Positions 24,633 through 36,037 of a stretch of DNA of 64,000 nucleotides are shown here, piece after piece. The DNA is taken from assembly GCF_021130785.1 (NCBI RefSeq), contig NC_060207.1:189804001-189868000 (forward strand). Direction: 5' to 3'. The first letter of the stretch is position 1; the number at the start of each line of letters is the position of its first letter. The notes below the pieces were generated by a model that saw nothing but the letters and a program-made list of their open reading frames with translations, searched no databases and was not told the DNA's origin. This stretch comes from Homalodisca vitripennis (Eukaryota > Arthropoda > Insecta > Hemiptera > Cicadellidae). Made by a program: the position numbers and the translations under genes.

Positions 24633-27397
24633 TAGAAAACCTAGTGAATGTTTAGCTTAGTCTATCTCTAGAAGCTAATGTCACATACTAGGGGATAATT
24701 TTATCGATAGATCTGGCCTGGGAGTGAGAATCGTACCCTGTTTGCGCTGATTGTGATGATGGAACAGAGCTAGCCTTTCTCATGACTGAAATAATGCCCA
24801 CTATCTTCCCTAATGGTGGTAGTAGCATGGTATCAGGATATGTTCTGGAGGCAATCCCAGTCCTCCATCTTTATCCATCCTTTAAATCCTGTTACACCCG
24901 ACTGCCACATAGAAGACTTTTTAGATCAGATCAGTCAATCAAAAATAAATTTATTTCGGTAAAAATATACATAACTTTTGTTATTATAGAGGCAGTTTCG
25001 TTATTTTTTGACTACGTATAATCTTGCTCTAAATTAATATATTGAAATACTATATAAATAGGTGTACAACGTCTGAGCATGAGCATGAGTCCAATTCCGT
25101 TTTAATAATATTTATTGACTAAGGAAAATAGTGTTTTTATTGGGTTTCAATGAAAAGGAAGAGTTGAAAAAATTTAATATATTTAATATATGAAAAGTCA
25201 CGAAACAAAATAAAAACAGCATGACATAACAATGTTAGAAGACTAAGGTAATAGGAAAATTAATAAAAATTTGAGTCACTCGCGATTGTGCTGCACGCAT
25301 GAACACAACACTCGCTTGGTCACTGTCCCACACGCAATGCACTCAGTCACGCGCATACACACGAAATAAAGTGTGATCCTCGTACTTGTGGTGTGTGCTC
25401 GGGACTGGCATTCTGTGCAGCGACAAAACCTGGACTGAACTCCAAGCGGATTTTACGTACGTTTGAACACTTTTATTTCACTTCTTTACTTCTTTCTGTT
25501 CTTTATGTTTGTATGTATTAATACCTCCTCCACCTGAAAAAGAGAATAGATTCCAACTCTCGAAACGTTGTGTTATACCTTTTGATACTACAACTATGGC
25601 AAATTTCTGAAATCGTCTTCCCAACTAGATTCTATAATTTGATGTAATAATGCTTTCAATGTTTTGTCTTCCCAGATTCCTTAACCATAAGCTTAAAGAT
25701 AATTTCAAGATATAAGTGCAGTAGAGTTTTCTAGAGAACACAAATGCAATGTTGACAATTGGTAAGTAGAGGGTAATAAAGAAAACTGTTATTTTTATTC
25801 AGAAACAGACACGAGCACGCTTTTAACTTCAAAATTATAATCTGGTATTGTAACTGGTTTAATAAGGTTTTTAATTATATTGGAACTATGAAAATAATTT
25901 AACAGTTTAAAGTCATTGTAGTTATTTTATACTTTTTCTGATTTTTTCATCTTGTATCCATGTATGTAGATATAGAGGTCAGTAGTATGATGTACGACTT
26001 TGGAATTATACTACGAACACGTTGCTATATTTACTAAACATATACTACTTCCATTAAAAACGAATAAAAAAGTTTTGTGACAGTGTGAAAAACATGGACT
26101 CACTTAAGAATTAGTTTTTAATGGCTCAATATCACCTTGGAGAAGCTTATGCAAATCTCTGATGGACAGAAGACAACTTATCGAACCAGTTGTTCTCCAG
26201 CTTTGATCTGCCTCGGACAGTAGCCAGCTACGCCTTAACTCATTCATTATACAATCCGTTGTAGAAGATCGCCATCAATGGTAGTGGTAGTGGCAGTCGG
26301 AGAGTAGGTTGTGGTAGTAGTAGTAGTAATGTAGGTGTGCGCGCGTCTGTGTGGGGCTCTTGCGTAGGATCATCTCTCGTGAACTGGTTCTCGAATCAGA
26401 CGGACCGAAAAACCAGTTGTTCCCGGTGTGGCCAACCTACAAACGTCAAATGTCATCCTGTATAAACGTCCAGGGAATTAACACGTCAATTCTGGATCTT
26501 AAGTATGAATAAATTATTAAATTGCTCTGACTATAAAAGGACAGGATTTGAGAAGAAATAGAGATTTCTCTTAAAAACATTCCTAACAAAAAAATGTATA
26601 CAATTTTAAAATCTATCTTCTTCCCTCTTTTCCTTGTTTCTTCACCTCCTCTCTCGCTCTCAATATATTTTATGATTGATTTTATAAATTAATAATGAAA
26701 ACATTGTCTAGTTGTAAATACTGCTCAATGTGTATTTTGTATCATTACAACAGAATTATTGATCGTGACAGTGACGGTGGTTTGTGACTGTACTACACTT
26801 TGACAATCAAATAAAAATCATACGCTAAGTCATCGAGGGACTCTTTAACGCAAACCCTTTATATGACTTTATAGATAATCTCCTAAGATAGCAATTAAGA
26901 GACAAATCCCAGTCCTTGAGGTCGTATCTCTTGAGACCTCTCTCTTGGTGCCTTTCCTTTACGTTATTACTTGACACTTGCCCTCGTGTCTTAAAAATTG
27001 CACCATGAGACATTATCTACAAGGTATAATGGGCCCGAGCATCGTTGGAGAAAGTTATGCCTTTTGTGAAACACCAGCGCTAGTAACCTTTAATCATGTT
27101 GTTTTATAGTCCTTGTTGGTCTCATGGTCTCATAGATCATGTTGGATCACATAGAGTATCCTCAGTTGGGAAACAAAATTGTCTTGGATACCACTGAAGT
27201 AAATGACATTAATATGATAAAACGCATATATCCTCTTTGATTAGTCTTATTTGATTGGTGTGAGAGCCTAAAGCAGCCCTTAGGTCCGTTACTACGATAG
27301 AAAAACGGGGTTTTATGACTTCTATCTTATCCCGTCAAGTCCAGTAATCCATGGTCTTCAACAGGAGTGTTATTGGAAGCTCTTACCTAGACAACCA
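24633..27397. other. Intergenic or intronic DNA, mostly unannotated
   Basis: Contains the hammerhead-like fragment at 25534 and a GT-rich, gtagtagtagta-containing stretch at 26280-26350. No coding signal is convincing. Confidence 0.55.
25534..25612 (+). repeat. Fragment of a family with a hammerhead-like CTGA..GAAAC motif, copy 1
   Basis: Reads ctgaaaaagagaatagattc then caactctcgaaacgttgtgt and actatggcaaatttctgaaa. Related fragments lie at 49476 and 57691. CTGA, a short stem (GAGA with TCTC) and GAAAC are arranged as in a hammerhead core, but G8 is replaced by A and flanking stem I is not evident. Penelope-like retroelements are one known source of such motifs. Confidence 0.4.
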
Positions 27398-27632
27398 CCG
27401 ACTACGCAGTGTAGCGGATACGGCGGTTATCACGAGATAACCGAATCAAGCAACATCGAGCGTGGCTTCTGGTTGGATGGGTGACCGCTGAGCGATCCTG
27501 CCCTTGCAAGCAGTCCGCTTACCTGGCCGTTGCGTTGGTGGTAGTTCGGAAGACATCTTTAAACAGTTGGCCCCAAGTGTTAGAGAGGGTCTTTTAGGCC
27601 CTAACTTCGCTTGGTAAAATAAGACTTTCTTT
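27398..27632 (+). mobile_element. 5S-rRNA-derived SINE (SINE3-like), copy 1
   Basis: The segment 27440-27490 preserves the 5S rRNA internal control region: an AAGCAACATCGAGCGTGG block (box A and intermediate element) and GGATGGGTGACCGC (box C). A non-5S body follows (gcgatcctgcccttgcaagc, then a gtggtagttcggaag segment) and the copy ends near taagactttctttactttt. The same head and body recur at 60.6 kb, which shows a mobile repeat and not a 5S gene. Such elements are transcribed by RNA polymerase III and mobilised by a partner LINE. Confidence 0.8.
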
Positions 27633-28187
27633 ACTTTTTATTACGTACGCAACACCTGTTATCAGACACATTATAAAACAATGTTTTAACTGCCTATGTC
27701 TAAAGACTATAATGAAGGTGATTTTAAAACAATTTAAATTTAGAAAAAAAACATTCAAGACAGATAAAAAAGTGATATCCCATCTCAATCAGAGATACTC
27801 TTGTACTTCAATCGGGACTTTAAGAATATATGTGCTTTTATATGTTTTCATATATGCACTGACTAATATTGCAGTTGCCTTTCTTACTTTTAAGAGAAAC
27901 GAGCAATTTATTCGTAAAACAATAAGTGACAGAAAAAACTCATCTAGTAGAAAGTCCACTGCAACTATAATAGCACTAGAAGAACTGCATCACTGTATAG
28001 ACAATCAGCCTATCGAGCGCAAGTGATGCAGTTATGCGAGACGCTGTGCTGCAGCCCATTGTGAAATGTCTGTAGTTTTGAATACAGAACGTGAAATCAG
28101 GAGAGAAATCTCGTTCAACCATGACTGGGGAATTAGACAAGGAGATATCAGCTGATGGCGCTATCAGACAGGTCTTATCCTGCAGAG

Positions 28188-28248
28188 CCGCAGTCGGTGA
28201 TTAGAGGTGTATTATGTAATGGCCCGTAGAGATGCGAGCCGACTGCGG
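28188..28248. repeat. GC-rich 10-bp inverted repeat
   Basis: CCGCAGTCGG (28188-28197) and CCGACTGCGG (28239-28248) are exact reverse complements with 41 bases between, in a locally GC-rich patch (28140-28275). It could be a transposon end or part of a structured RNA. Confidence 0.6.
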
Positions 28249-28608
28249 ACAACCTGGCTCCCGGGAGGTCTTGTACTTTAGTGAATTAATACGGCACAAG
28301 ACTTAAATATTCCAGCATTAGAATTCCAGGCATTAGAAATGAGTGGTTCCACACCTATTTTACAAACACCGCGAAGTAAAACATATTTTTCGCTCTGCTA
28401 TTCTCTACTATTCTCTGCCTTTCTTTCATACTCTCTCTCTCGCTCTCTACTATTACACAGTCTCGCACAGTAGCCTGCTTTCCCTGCCGACTAAACACCG
28501 AACTATCATATCCTTATGATCTGAAAGTAACAAGATTTTTTGTGAAACCTGTTTCTTTTTCTTTCTTACATTTGTATTTATTTATATTTTGTCAGTCACA
28601 CCCACACA

Positions 28609-28896
28609 GCATTATTGAATTAAAATATCAATTAATCTTAAACGCTAAACATGATCTAAATAATGCATTCATATACAACTGCGTTAAAATTATCGTTGAA
28701 TGTAAACAACTATCAATTCAGCGATATCATATATAAAACTAGCAATAAAAAAATCTCAACGTAGCATTATTGGATTTAAAATATCAATTAGTCTAAAACG
28801 CTCAACATTATCTAAATAATGCATTTATATACAACTGCGTTAAAATTATCGTTGAATGTAAACAACTATCAATTCAGCAATATCACATATAAAACT
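28609..28896 (+). repeat. Direct duplication of about 130 bp
   Basis: Segments 28609-28740 and 28763-28896 share nearly all of acaactgcgttaaaattatc, gttgaatgtaaacaactatc and flanking blocks, with few substitutions, separated by about 22 bases. It looks like a fairly recent tandem duplication. Confidence 0.88.
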
Positions 28897-28899
28897 GTT

Positions 28900-29786
28900 A
28901 TTAAGAATAAAGGAAATTAATGGACATTAGTGCCATTACCACTTGCCTTGAAAACGATGACTGAATCATGATGCGATGTGTGAGTGATGCGTAACGTCAT
29001 GTGTCGTACCGCGCCTCACCGTGCGGCATCGTTATCAAAGACGAGAAGAGAACAATGGATTGATCTCATATCTGATGTTCCCTTGTCCATATTAATTAAC
29101 TCAGACGCTTGATACATTGAGCAGCCAACACATTGTGTTGACGATCAATCACAAGATCTGCCCTTTGAGTTACTGGATGTGGATCACTGGAGGCCGTTCC
29201 TCGAAGGGAACTAATTAGAAGCATCAACGAGAAAGCAAGTAAAGTACAAGGAAATTCAAATGCCTAATTTTATAACTAGTCCCGTCTAAATTAAATGTCA
29301 TAATGATAAATGATAAATACGTGTTAATGTTGTAGCATAAAATTAAAATACTTTGCACTAGTTTATTATTCATTTCTGGTATAATTGGATTGTCTTCTGA
29401 TCAATGACTAGAAATCAATCTCGACCTTATTAACATTTGAACTATAAGTGATATATACTAATTGAAATTTATCCGTAAACATTGTTAATTGTGATAAGTA
29501 TATCAATAAACATATGTAGACTTATTCAAGTTCTCTGAAATGTTTGTATTACTGAAAACATAAGCAAAATGGTTTGAAATACGAGAGCGGAGAAAATAAA
29601 TGAAAGCGAGGAATTACCGAGAAACGCTTGAGACGGTTTGCTGGGCATACAGCCTTCAAACGGAATTGCAAAATTATATTTGTCTTACGAACGTAATGGT
29701 AAATAGGTTAGAGTTTTATTAACATACTTTTATCTGTGTGCATATTTACGCAAAAAATTCTTTATATATCTTTATATTTTTTTCAG
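28900..29786. other. Sequence upstream of the coding exon, presumably intron
   Basis: AT-rich, with one CpG-richer patch at 28985-29045. It ends in a long pyrimidine tract and cag, a standard 3' splice site. Confidence 0.5.
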
Positions 29787-30468
29787 AAAAATATCTGCAG
29801 CATGGATCGTTCTGCTTGACACTATGAGTGAGTACCGACAGCAAACTTCCAGGGACAGTGATGACCTGGAGGAAACCTTCGTGTACAGTGGTACAGAACC
29901 TCCGAGGCCGCAGCCCAGAGCTTACCGACCGCGATCGTCAACGTCGGACACCATCCCCTTCGCAGATGCCGAGGTGGTGGCTCCACAAGGGCGGTTCAGC
30001 AACGGGAATACCAAGGAAGATAGCTTGGAGCGTCGAAGGGTCTTAAAGTACCTTATTCCTCCTCCACCCCCTCCTCCACCACCCACTTCAGTTCCCCCTC
30101 CTCCTCGGAACAACACATCGACTACTCTCGAGTCAGAGGACTCCACCAGCCTTAACAATATCCTGGATGCCTTGGACGATCTAGAGCAGCCCGATGATTC
30201 CGACGAGGATCTTCTGAGCTCGATGGCTACCACGGGAAGCATCGATGACTCCGAAGACGACCTGGATGTACTCACCGATCTCCCCGTCAGTGTAGGAAAG
30301 TGGAGTGCGATCAAAAGTGAAGTGAGCATGCGTGATGTGCGGGCTGATAACGGAGTTGCGCGAGTGTTACCGATTACACCCGAGAACCTCCGAGAGCAGC
30401 CGAGTGGCCACGAAGACGTCCGAAGTGAACGGAGCACTCCGACCTCAACATCGCAACTCAAATTACAG
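29787..30468 (+). CDS. Partial protein-coding exon, acidic proline-rich protein of unknown function (215 codons from the apparent ATG at 29824)
   Basis: I do not recognise the family. The exon starts after a pyrimidine-rich acceptor (tttttttcag, ending 29786) and ends at cag|gtaggc (donor GT 30469-30470), in phase 0. From ATG 29824 (A at -3) it gives 215 residues: an N-terminal acidic patch (about 12-18), an R/P-rich segment (27-37), nine prolines at 79-87 then four at 91-94 (possible SH3, profilin or EVH1 ligand), a short amphipathic stretch LNNILDALDDLEQ (110-122), acidic Asp/Glu clusters (about 120-129 and 140-148) and a Ser/Thr-rich tail. No signal peptide, membrane segment or catalytic motif is visible; it is probably disordered and intracellular. 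Codon regularity and high GC against AT-rich flanks support true coding. The frame stays open upstream of the ATG to the acceptor (29788), so this could be an internal exon and the real start could lie upstream. The sense reading is preferred over the antisense open frame because it has splice sites and an acidic, proline-rich composition. Confidence 0.75.
29802..29819 (+). promoter_or_regulatory. Short upstream ORF (5 codons plus stop) before the apparent start
   Basis: The ATG at 29802 has a strong context (agcATGG) and reads MDRSA then TGA, ending four bases before the ATG at 29824. If the transcript starts in an upstream non-coding exon, this would be a minimal uORF able to dampen translation. 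If the exon is internal coding sequence, it has no meaning. Confidence 0.3.
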
Positions 30469-32106
30469 GTAGGCTGTCAATTATTCTGCTTCACTGGTTT
30501 AACTTTTAATTATAGCTTCCAAAGAGTTTGAGCTCCGAGATACTGCGCATTGGATAAAAACACACATTTCCATGTCAATCCTTAACGTTGAACTGTGTCA
30601 GATTTCCGCCATTGTAGGGTGTATTACTCTTAAACTCGACTGTCGGTACTTTTTAAAAGAATAGATGTTTATTTAAAATGTGATTGTCTCTAACATTCAA
30701 TTTACGTCTTAAGATTTTATGTAGTTATGAACATGATCTCATGTCGCCCTTTGATCGCTACTTTTTCCCCCTCCAGATAGCTTTGACTTCTGACTGTTGA
30801 GGTTTTATTGATGTTTATCTTAAGGTAAGAACGCTCAAACTCCTCGTGGTTGGAGCAGGAAAACGACCTTGTCGGTGTTTTAAGCCGCTCGGGCAGCTTG
30901 TTGGATTACCCGGTTCCCTTTGAGTGGCGTAATCTCGATATTTTTTGGCAGGTGTGAGAATCGATACTTATCTGGTCAAAGACGAGATTTTATAATTTAA
31001 TTAGTGGTTGATAAGTGGTAAGGTTCTACTGTATTTTATTATTAATATACATATTACACAGTTTGTTGGGTTTTTCTTCTTTATTATTTTTTATATTAGC
31101 CAGACGTTGAGTCATGGTACCCTAGACAATCCCTGTGCTAAGTGTAAAGATAAGATGTATTGTAGTAAAAATATACTTGTCTGCGGGTGTATGACTATCA
31201 TGCACATGTTCAAAAGTTGTTTTAGAGTCCTTTAAAGCTTTAGTTTATATGTCTAGTAAGTTCAGAATGCTTTGAACGTCAGAAAGCTAGGAATGTTGAG
31301 ATTCAAATTATTCATACAAAATCGGTCTCTTGTCTTTTTTTTTTAAACTAGTGGTATTTCTGTGGGTCATGAAGTTCACACTAACATACTTCTGTAGACA
31401 CCGATATATGAGCTTCTTTCCGAATATTCAATAGATCGTCGATGAAAAAGTGACTAAGGTTCTAGAGCTGCAATATTATCTAGAGGAAAGACCTAGTGTA
31501 ATGTGCTGTAATAGTCTGTCTTATTCCCATCAGCTGTATTATGTGATTTGGTAAATCTTGAGAATGAGTTGGCTTCAAAAGTTGCACAGAACGACATTAC
31601 TGAAAAGCAGACCGTTGTTCTTGAAGATTATTCAGGAATTGCTTCAAGCGATGATTATATAAATGAGACGCAAGTGCTCGTGGATACACCTGTTGACCTT
31701 TTGAATAAAAAATTGATTATTAGCCTGCTTCATGATTCACTTTGGTCAAAAAGGGCTGTTAATATCCTACGCAATATACTACTTTAAATTACAATTGTTA
31801 CAGAAAAGAAACGCCTTTGCAGTGCTGTATTAGTGTTCAGATCAATAGAAGCTTCAATTATCCATGCTGTATGTTTAAAACAAATCATACGACTTGATTC
31901 AAGCTTAACCTTGAAGCTTCCACAGATGTCAAAATGACTTTGAATTGTGGGAGAATATAAGGAGTCAATATCAGAAAAAAGTCTATGGTTAGTAATTGGA
32001 TTTAAATAAATTGTTACTGAGGAGATATTGAAAATTAAAAGGAGTTAAGGGCAGTGAAAATTAAAGGACAAAAGGTAAGTTTTTGTCTTTGTTGTTTATG
32101 ACTCGA

Positions 32107-32400
32107 GTGACTGGAAAATATCATTTCTGTCTCTCTGTTTGTTCTCATGACATCGCAAGATCAAACTAACCTACACCTTGACTTGACATTTTTTACGAAG
32201 CTTCCTTATTACGTAGGTAACCCCGAGTTCAAAGTGGTGTATGCCTCATCTTGGTATTTGGCTGAATTCTTGTGAAAGATTTTACATAGGTCTTATGGTT
32301 AATCATGATGTAAACGGGAAAACGACACAAGAAATAAATTTGTTAACAAACGGAGTAGAAACACATGACATTTTACAATTTGACACAATTACACACAGCC
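32107..32400 (+). repeat. Dispersed repeat family 'TTGGCTGAGC', partial copy 3
   Basis: The blocks atcatttctgtctctctgtt, acgaagcttccttatt, tatttggctgaattcttgtg and ttacataggtcttatgg align in the same order as copies 1 and 2, but the head and tail are absent or too diverged to see. Confidence 0.5.
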
Positions 32401-33519
32401 TAATGAAATGAGTTATAGCCTTGAAAATTTGCGAGGTGGTACGATTTCATTTTTTATTATATAGCGCATAATATGTATCCTATATAGATTTATTAAGGCC
32501 AGATTTATGCTGACGATATGATTATCTCCGTAACAGTTAGAGTAGTTATACATTTAGCCCTGAAATAAACGATTGAATATATTACTGTTCGATGGGATGA
32601 AATAAACCAAATAGTCGCGAACCCCAGTAGACCAGTGATAGTTATCTTTATTCAACTTGTCTTTCTTTGTGTCTTGAAATTATATGTCCGGGAATCAAAA
32701 ATACTTTTAATTGATTAAATATTGTGATTCGTGATTATTGTTTAATGTAAAGCTTTTACAAATTTAATATAGAACCTGAAATAACATGTGATTTTTGACT
32801 CTGTGATTTATTTTCATACTCAACTTGTTTTATTTATTGTAATGTTTCACTTTTTGAAGTGTTCATGATTGGATACTTTGAGCTATTCCAGCCTCTTGAG
32901 TTTCTTGTATTTTACTTATTGTGTGTAATTGATTAGTGAGAGGTCCGGTGAGGCGTAAGGATATGGGTTAAATCAGAGACTCTCCCGGAAAATAACTCAT
33001 GTATTATAAAAGTATTCTCTTGGTACCATAGTACAGGAAGTATAGTATTAAACCATTATTTTCATTGTAAATTACAGTAATATTCGTAAACATAACGAGA
33101 ATGTTTTGAATGTGAATATATATAAAAATGAAACGTAATTTACGTTTTTGAGCAATTTAAAATAAAAATCCACATAAATTCGGATTGGCTAAACATATTT
33201 AGTTATAATTGAATTAAATAATTACAATCCGTACAATAAATACATTACAATACAGCTTTATGTTAACACGTTTTGATAACAATATACAAGGCTCCTATTC
33301 CACTACTATATTACTTATGAAACGTTTATTTGGTCAACGTTTTGAATCCTTTTGTGATAACGTTGTCCTACAACCCTTTTTAGTTTGCCATGTTGGAAAT
33401 ATAATATATATTATAAAAAGTCTGCCATTGTATAGTTATTTACAACGGTAATTAGAATCAAATACACATAATGTAGCTATGGAGGGAAGGGTTGATTAAA
33501 TAAGAATATCTCTTTAAAC

Positions 33520-33573
33520 AGACTTGAACTCTAGTCTACCAGTGTGAGATTTCAGAAGTTGCACTAAGCGGAG
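33520..33573 (+). repeat. Dispersed repeat family 'GCACTAAGCGGA', short copy 3
   Basis: Only the tail is recognisable: gacttgaactctagtctacc, then agtgtgagatttcagaa and gttgcactaagcgga. Confidence 0.4.
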
Positions 33574-35048
33574 CTCAACTCAGTATTCACATACAACCAA
33601 ATATTTGAATATTTCAAACGATTAGGATCTGAAAGCAATGGAAATATTGAAAACATCACTTTGGTGTAATCAAGTATGACTAAAGATACAATTTTACTTT
33701 CTAGTGTCCAAAAACCGTTATATAATCACTAAAATTACAATTTGTAAAATTAATAAAGAATACTCAATTGCAGACCACAATCAATTGCCAAGTGCCATCT
33801 TAAAAGTCTACAAATATAATTATTGTGTTTGTTTTTGCACTGAACATTAGAAACTTCCAAATGATTTAGCAAGTCTATGGTTGTACTGTAAATAAGTGGC
33901 AGTGTAATTTACGAATTGTTTTCTGTTTATTACTGTGTATTTAAATATGGAATAAATCTCATTATTTTCTATTCAGATATAAATATCGTAAGTTGTCTCT
34001 CAAATTTTATATTTTCATTAAATTCCAAAAATATATTTTATTTTTCATTGATGGTAGTGACAGTGATAAAATTACAAGTTTCATATTTTATATAATAGAA
34101 TACGTGTAGGCTATATACAGAATAATTAATTGGATACACACATAAATGGATTCTTTATACGTATTGAATATGAAATTATTAATAAACTTAAAGACTGTAA
34201 CACTGACAAAACAAAACTACCCTTCTACGAAATTTTAGTGACAAAAACTCCCTACGATATTCGGGTTTAATAATGATTTTCATAGAACAAGATGCTTAAG
34301 ATGATGGAACATGGACGAAGGTATAGTCTTGTCCAGCATTGCTTGTTGTACAGGACCTGCTATTGTTGTACACACACAATACGGCAACTCATCTGAGGCT
34401 CTTGTTCTATTGTTGATGGGCTACTCGGTACAAGCTCTATACTTCCGGAAATTACCTGTAATCCTTACCTGAGGACGTTCGCTGTATAAACCGATTGCGC
34501 TTTGGTCTTGTAAACCGAATTACATCCCCTGTTGTGGTAATTGATAACTTTTATTTGTACTTGTGTGTGGTAGGGAATTAACAAATTTACTATCAAGAAA
34601 ACTTTATGTTGAATCTCGTGTTTTTATGACAATTTCTCAATGCAAAGTGCTATCTAATTACTGTGGATTTTTGGAAATATTCATATAAAGTATTCATCCC
34701 ATAATTAGTGTTAAACATACTTTAAAATATATTTTTTTATATACTTAATGTGTCCTCACAGATAACGTGAGTGGCATTTTCTCTGTCTTATTATTACATC
34801 AAATAAGTTAATAAGTTGAATAGGTTGATATGCATTCTTTTGCATTATTTTGGCCGTGTTCGTTGTATACAGGTATCAATTTTTATCTAAAAAGTATATA
34901 TACATATATAAATAAATATATATACATATATTTAGTGAATACATACTGCGCTTTACATAGTAATAGTCATACTATACATATTAATTTTTGAAGAATCCTG
35001 GAGTAATTAAAACAATTTTTAAATAGTACTAAATGTGTGTTAACAACA

Positions 35049-35162
35049 CGTTTCCAAAAAACCTTTTTTTGGACAAGGCCTTTCGAAACCAAAGGTTTTA
35101 TCATCAGGCAACTCCACATTTATTTGAAACCTTTGGTTTTGAAGGGTCTCGTCCAAAAAATA
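35049..35162. repeat. Foldback inverted repeat with arms of about 35 bp
   Basis: The left arm (about 35066-35100: ttttttggacaaggcctttc, then gaaaccaaaggtttt) is nearly the reverse complement of the right arm (about 35127-35161), around a spacer of about 27 bases (tatcatcaggcaactccaca...). No coding content; probably a small foldback or MITE remnant. Confidence 0.7.
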
Positions 35163-35633
35163 AATCTTTTGGAAAAGTATTGTTAACATAAATTTAGTAT
35201 TAATATTAATTGTTATAACTTTACGTATTAAGAAATTTGGATAAGGCTTCATTATGACGAACAAACCATACTTGTAAAAGAAGTATGTATGAATATTTGC
35301 ACTAATAGTGATTTTACCAGTTATAATATTTCATTTCTTACCGTTGTTATTCAACAGCATACGAAATAAAATAGTTGTTATCCGTATTATAAGAAGTTGT
35401 AGTTTAATTCTAACAAAGTAAATAACTCATATAAAAATAAAGAGATCAGATAAAATCCTAACTTTGACTCAACGTGGTAAGCTTTAGATTAAATCAATGC
35501 CTTTCATTTAAAACAACTTGTAAGTAAGATTTATAGCTCGTATTTTCCACAGTCCACTCACATTAAGAAACCCCACACGTTTTTGGGAACACAGTATATG
35601 GATAATTTTGCGTTTTACCACCCTTTTCTAAGA

Positions 35634-35686
35634 TTTTATATATAATCTTATATATATAATTATATATATATTATATATAATATATA

Positions 35687-35742
<56 letters not shown>
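35634..35742. repeat. (TA)n microsatellite, imperfect then perfect
   Basis: Begins with interrupted tatataat blocks and ends with more than 40 bases of pure TA. It is self-complementary and a likely fragile or cruciform-prone site. Confidence 0.95.
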
Positions 35743-35743
<1 letters not shown>

Positions 35744-36027
35744 CGAAACTCTACCTACATATTCTTTATTGAAATTTGAACTTGAACCGATATGCTAAAG
35801 TATATTCACCAGATATAATATATCTGGCTAAGAAATCTACTAAGTTAAAATATCGCCTGCTGACTGTACTGTTTCTGTACTGTTTCAGAGGCTTTCTTCT
35901 TTATATAACCAACCCAGTTTTTATCTCACAATGGCAAAAACGATGGTTACATACTTGCATCTATTTAGCAACCATTCTGAAGGCTCTTTGAACGATGCAA
36001 GACTCAATGGGGGTTCAGTCGAATCGG

Positions 36028-36037
36028 CCATTTATGG
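36028..36037. promoter_or_regulatory. CArG box
   Basis: CCATTTATGG fits CC(A/T)6GG, the serum response factor site, inside a GC-richer stretch (36000-36260) with gccatcgccatcgccgc. Candidate intronic enhancer only. Confidence 0.2.

Noticed and set aside
25534..25566. Calling an active hammerhead ribozyme
   Set aside because: The conserved G8 is replaced and stem I cannot be drawn from adjacent sequence; kept only as a lead.
27440..27490. Functional 5S rRNA gene
   Set aside because: Only the internal control region resembles 5S; a foreign body follows and a second dispersed copy shares it, so it is a SINE.
27712..28026. 104-residue open frame with one hydrophobic stretch
   Set aside because: No family resemblance, AT-driven composition, and it directly follows a SINE tail; not enough to call a gene.
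29922..30461. 179-codon open frame on the minus strand opposite the coding exon
   Set aside because: It is a shadow: the sense strand has splice sites, a plausible protein composition and a good start; the antisense peptide is Ser/Arg/Gly-rich noise.
31548..31787. 79-codon open frame preceded by a good acceptor (cccatcag, ending 31533)
   Set aside because: In the phase left by the 30468 donor, it hits a stop within seven codons; the frame has no ATG at its first codon and no recognisable domain.
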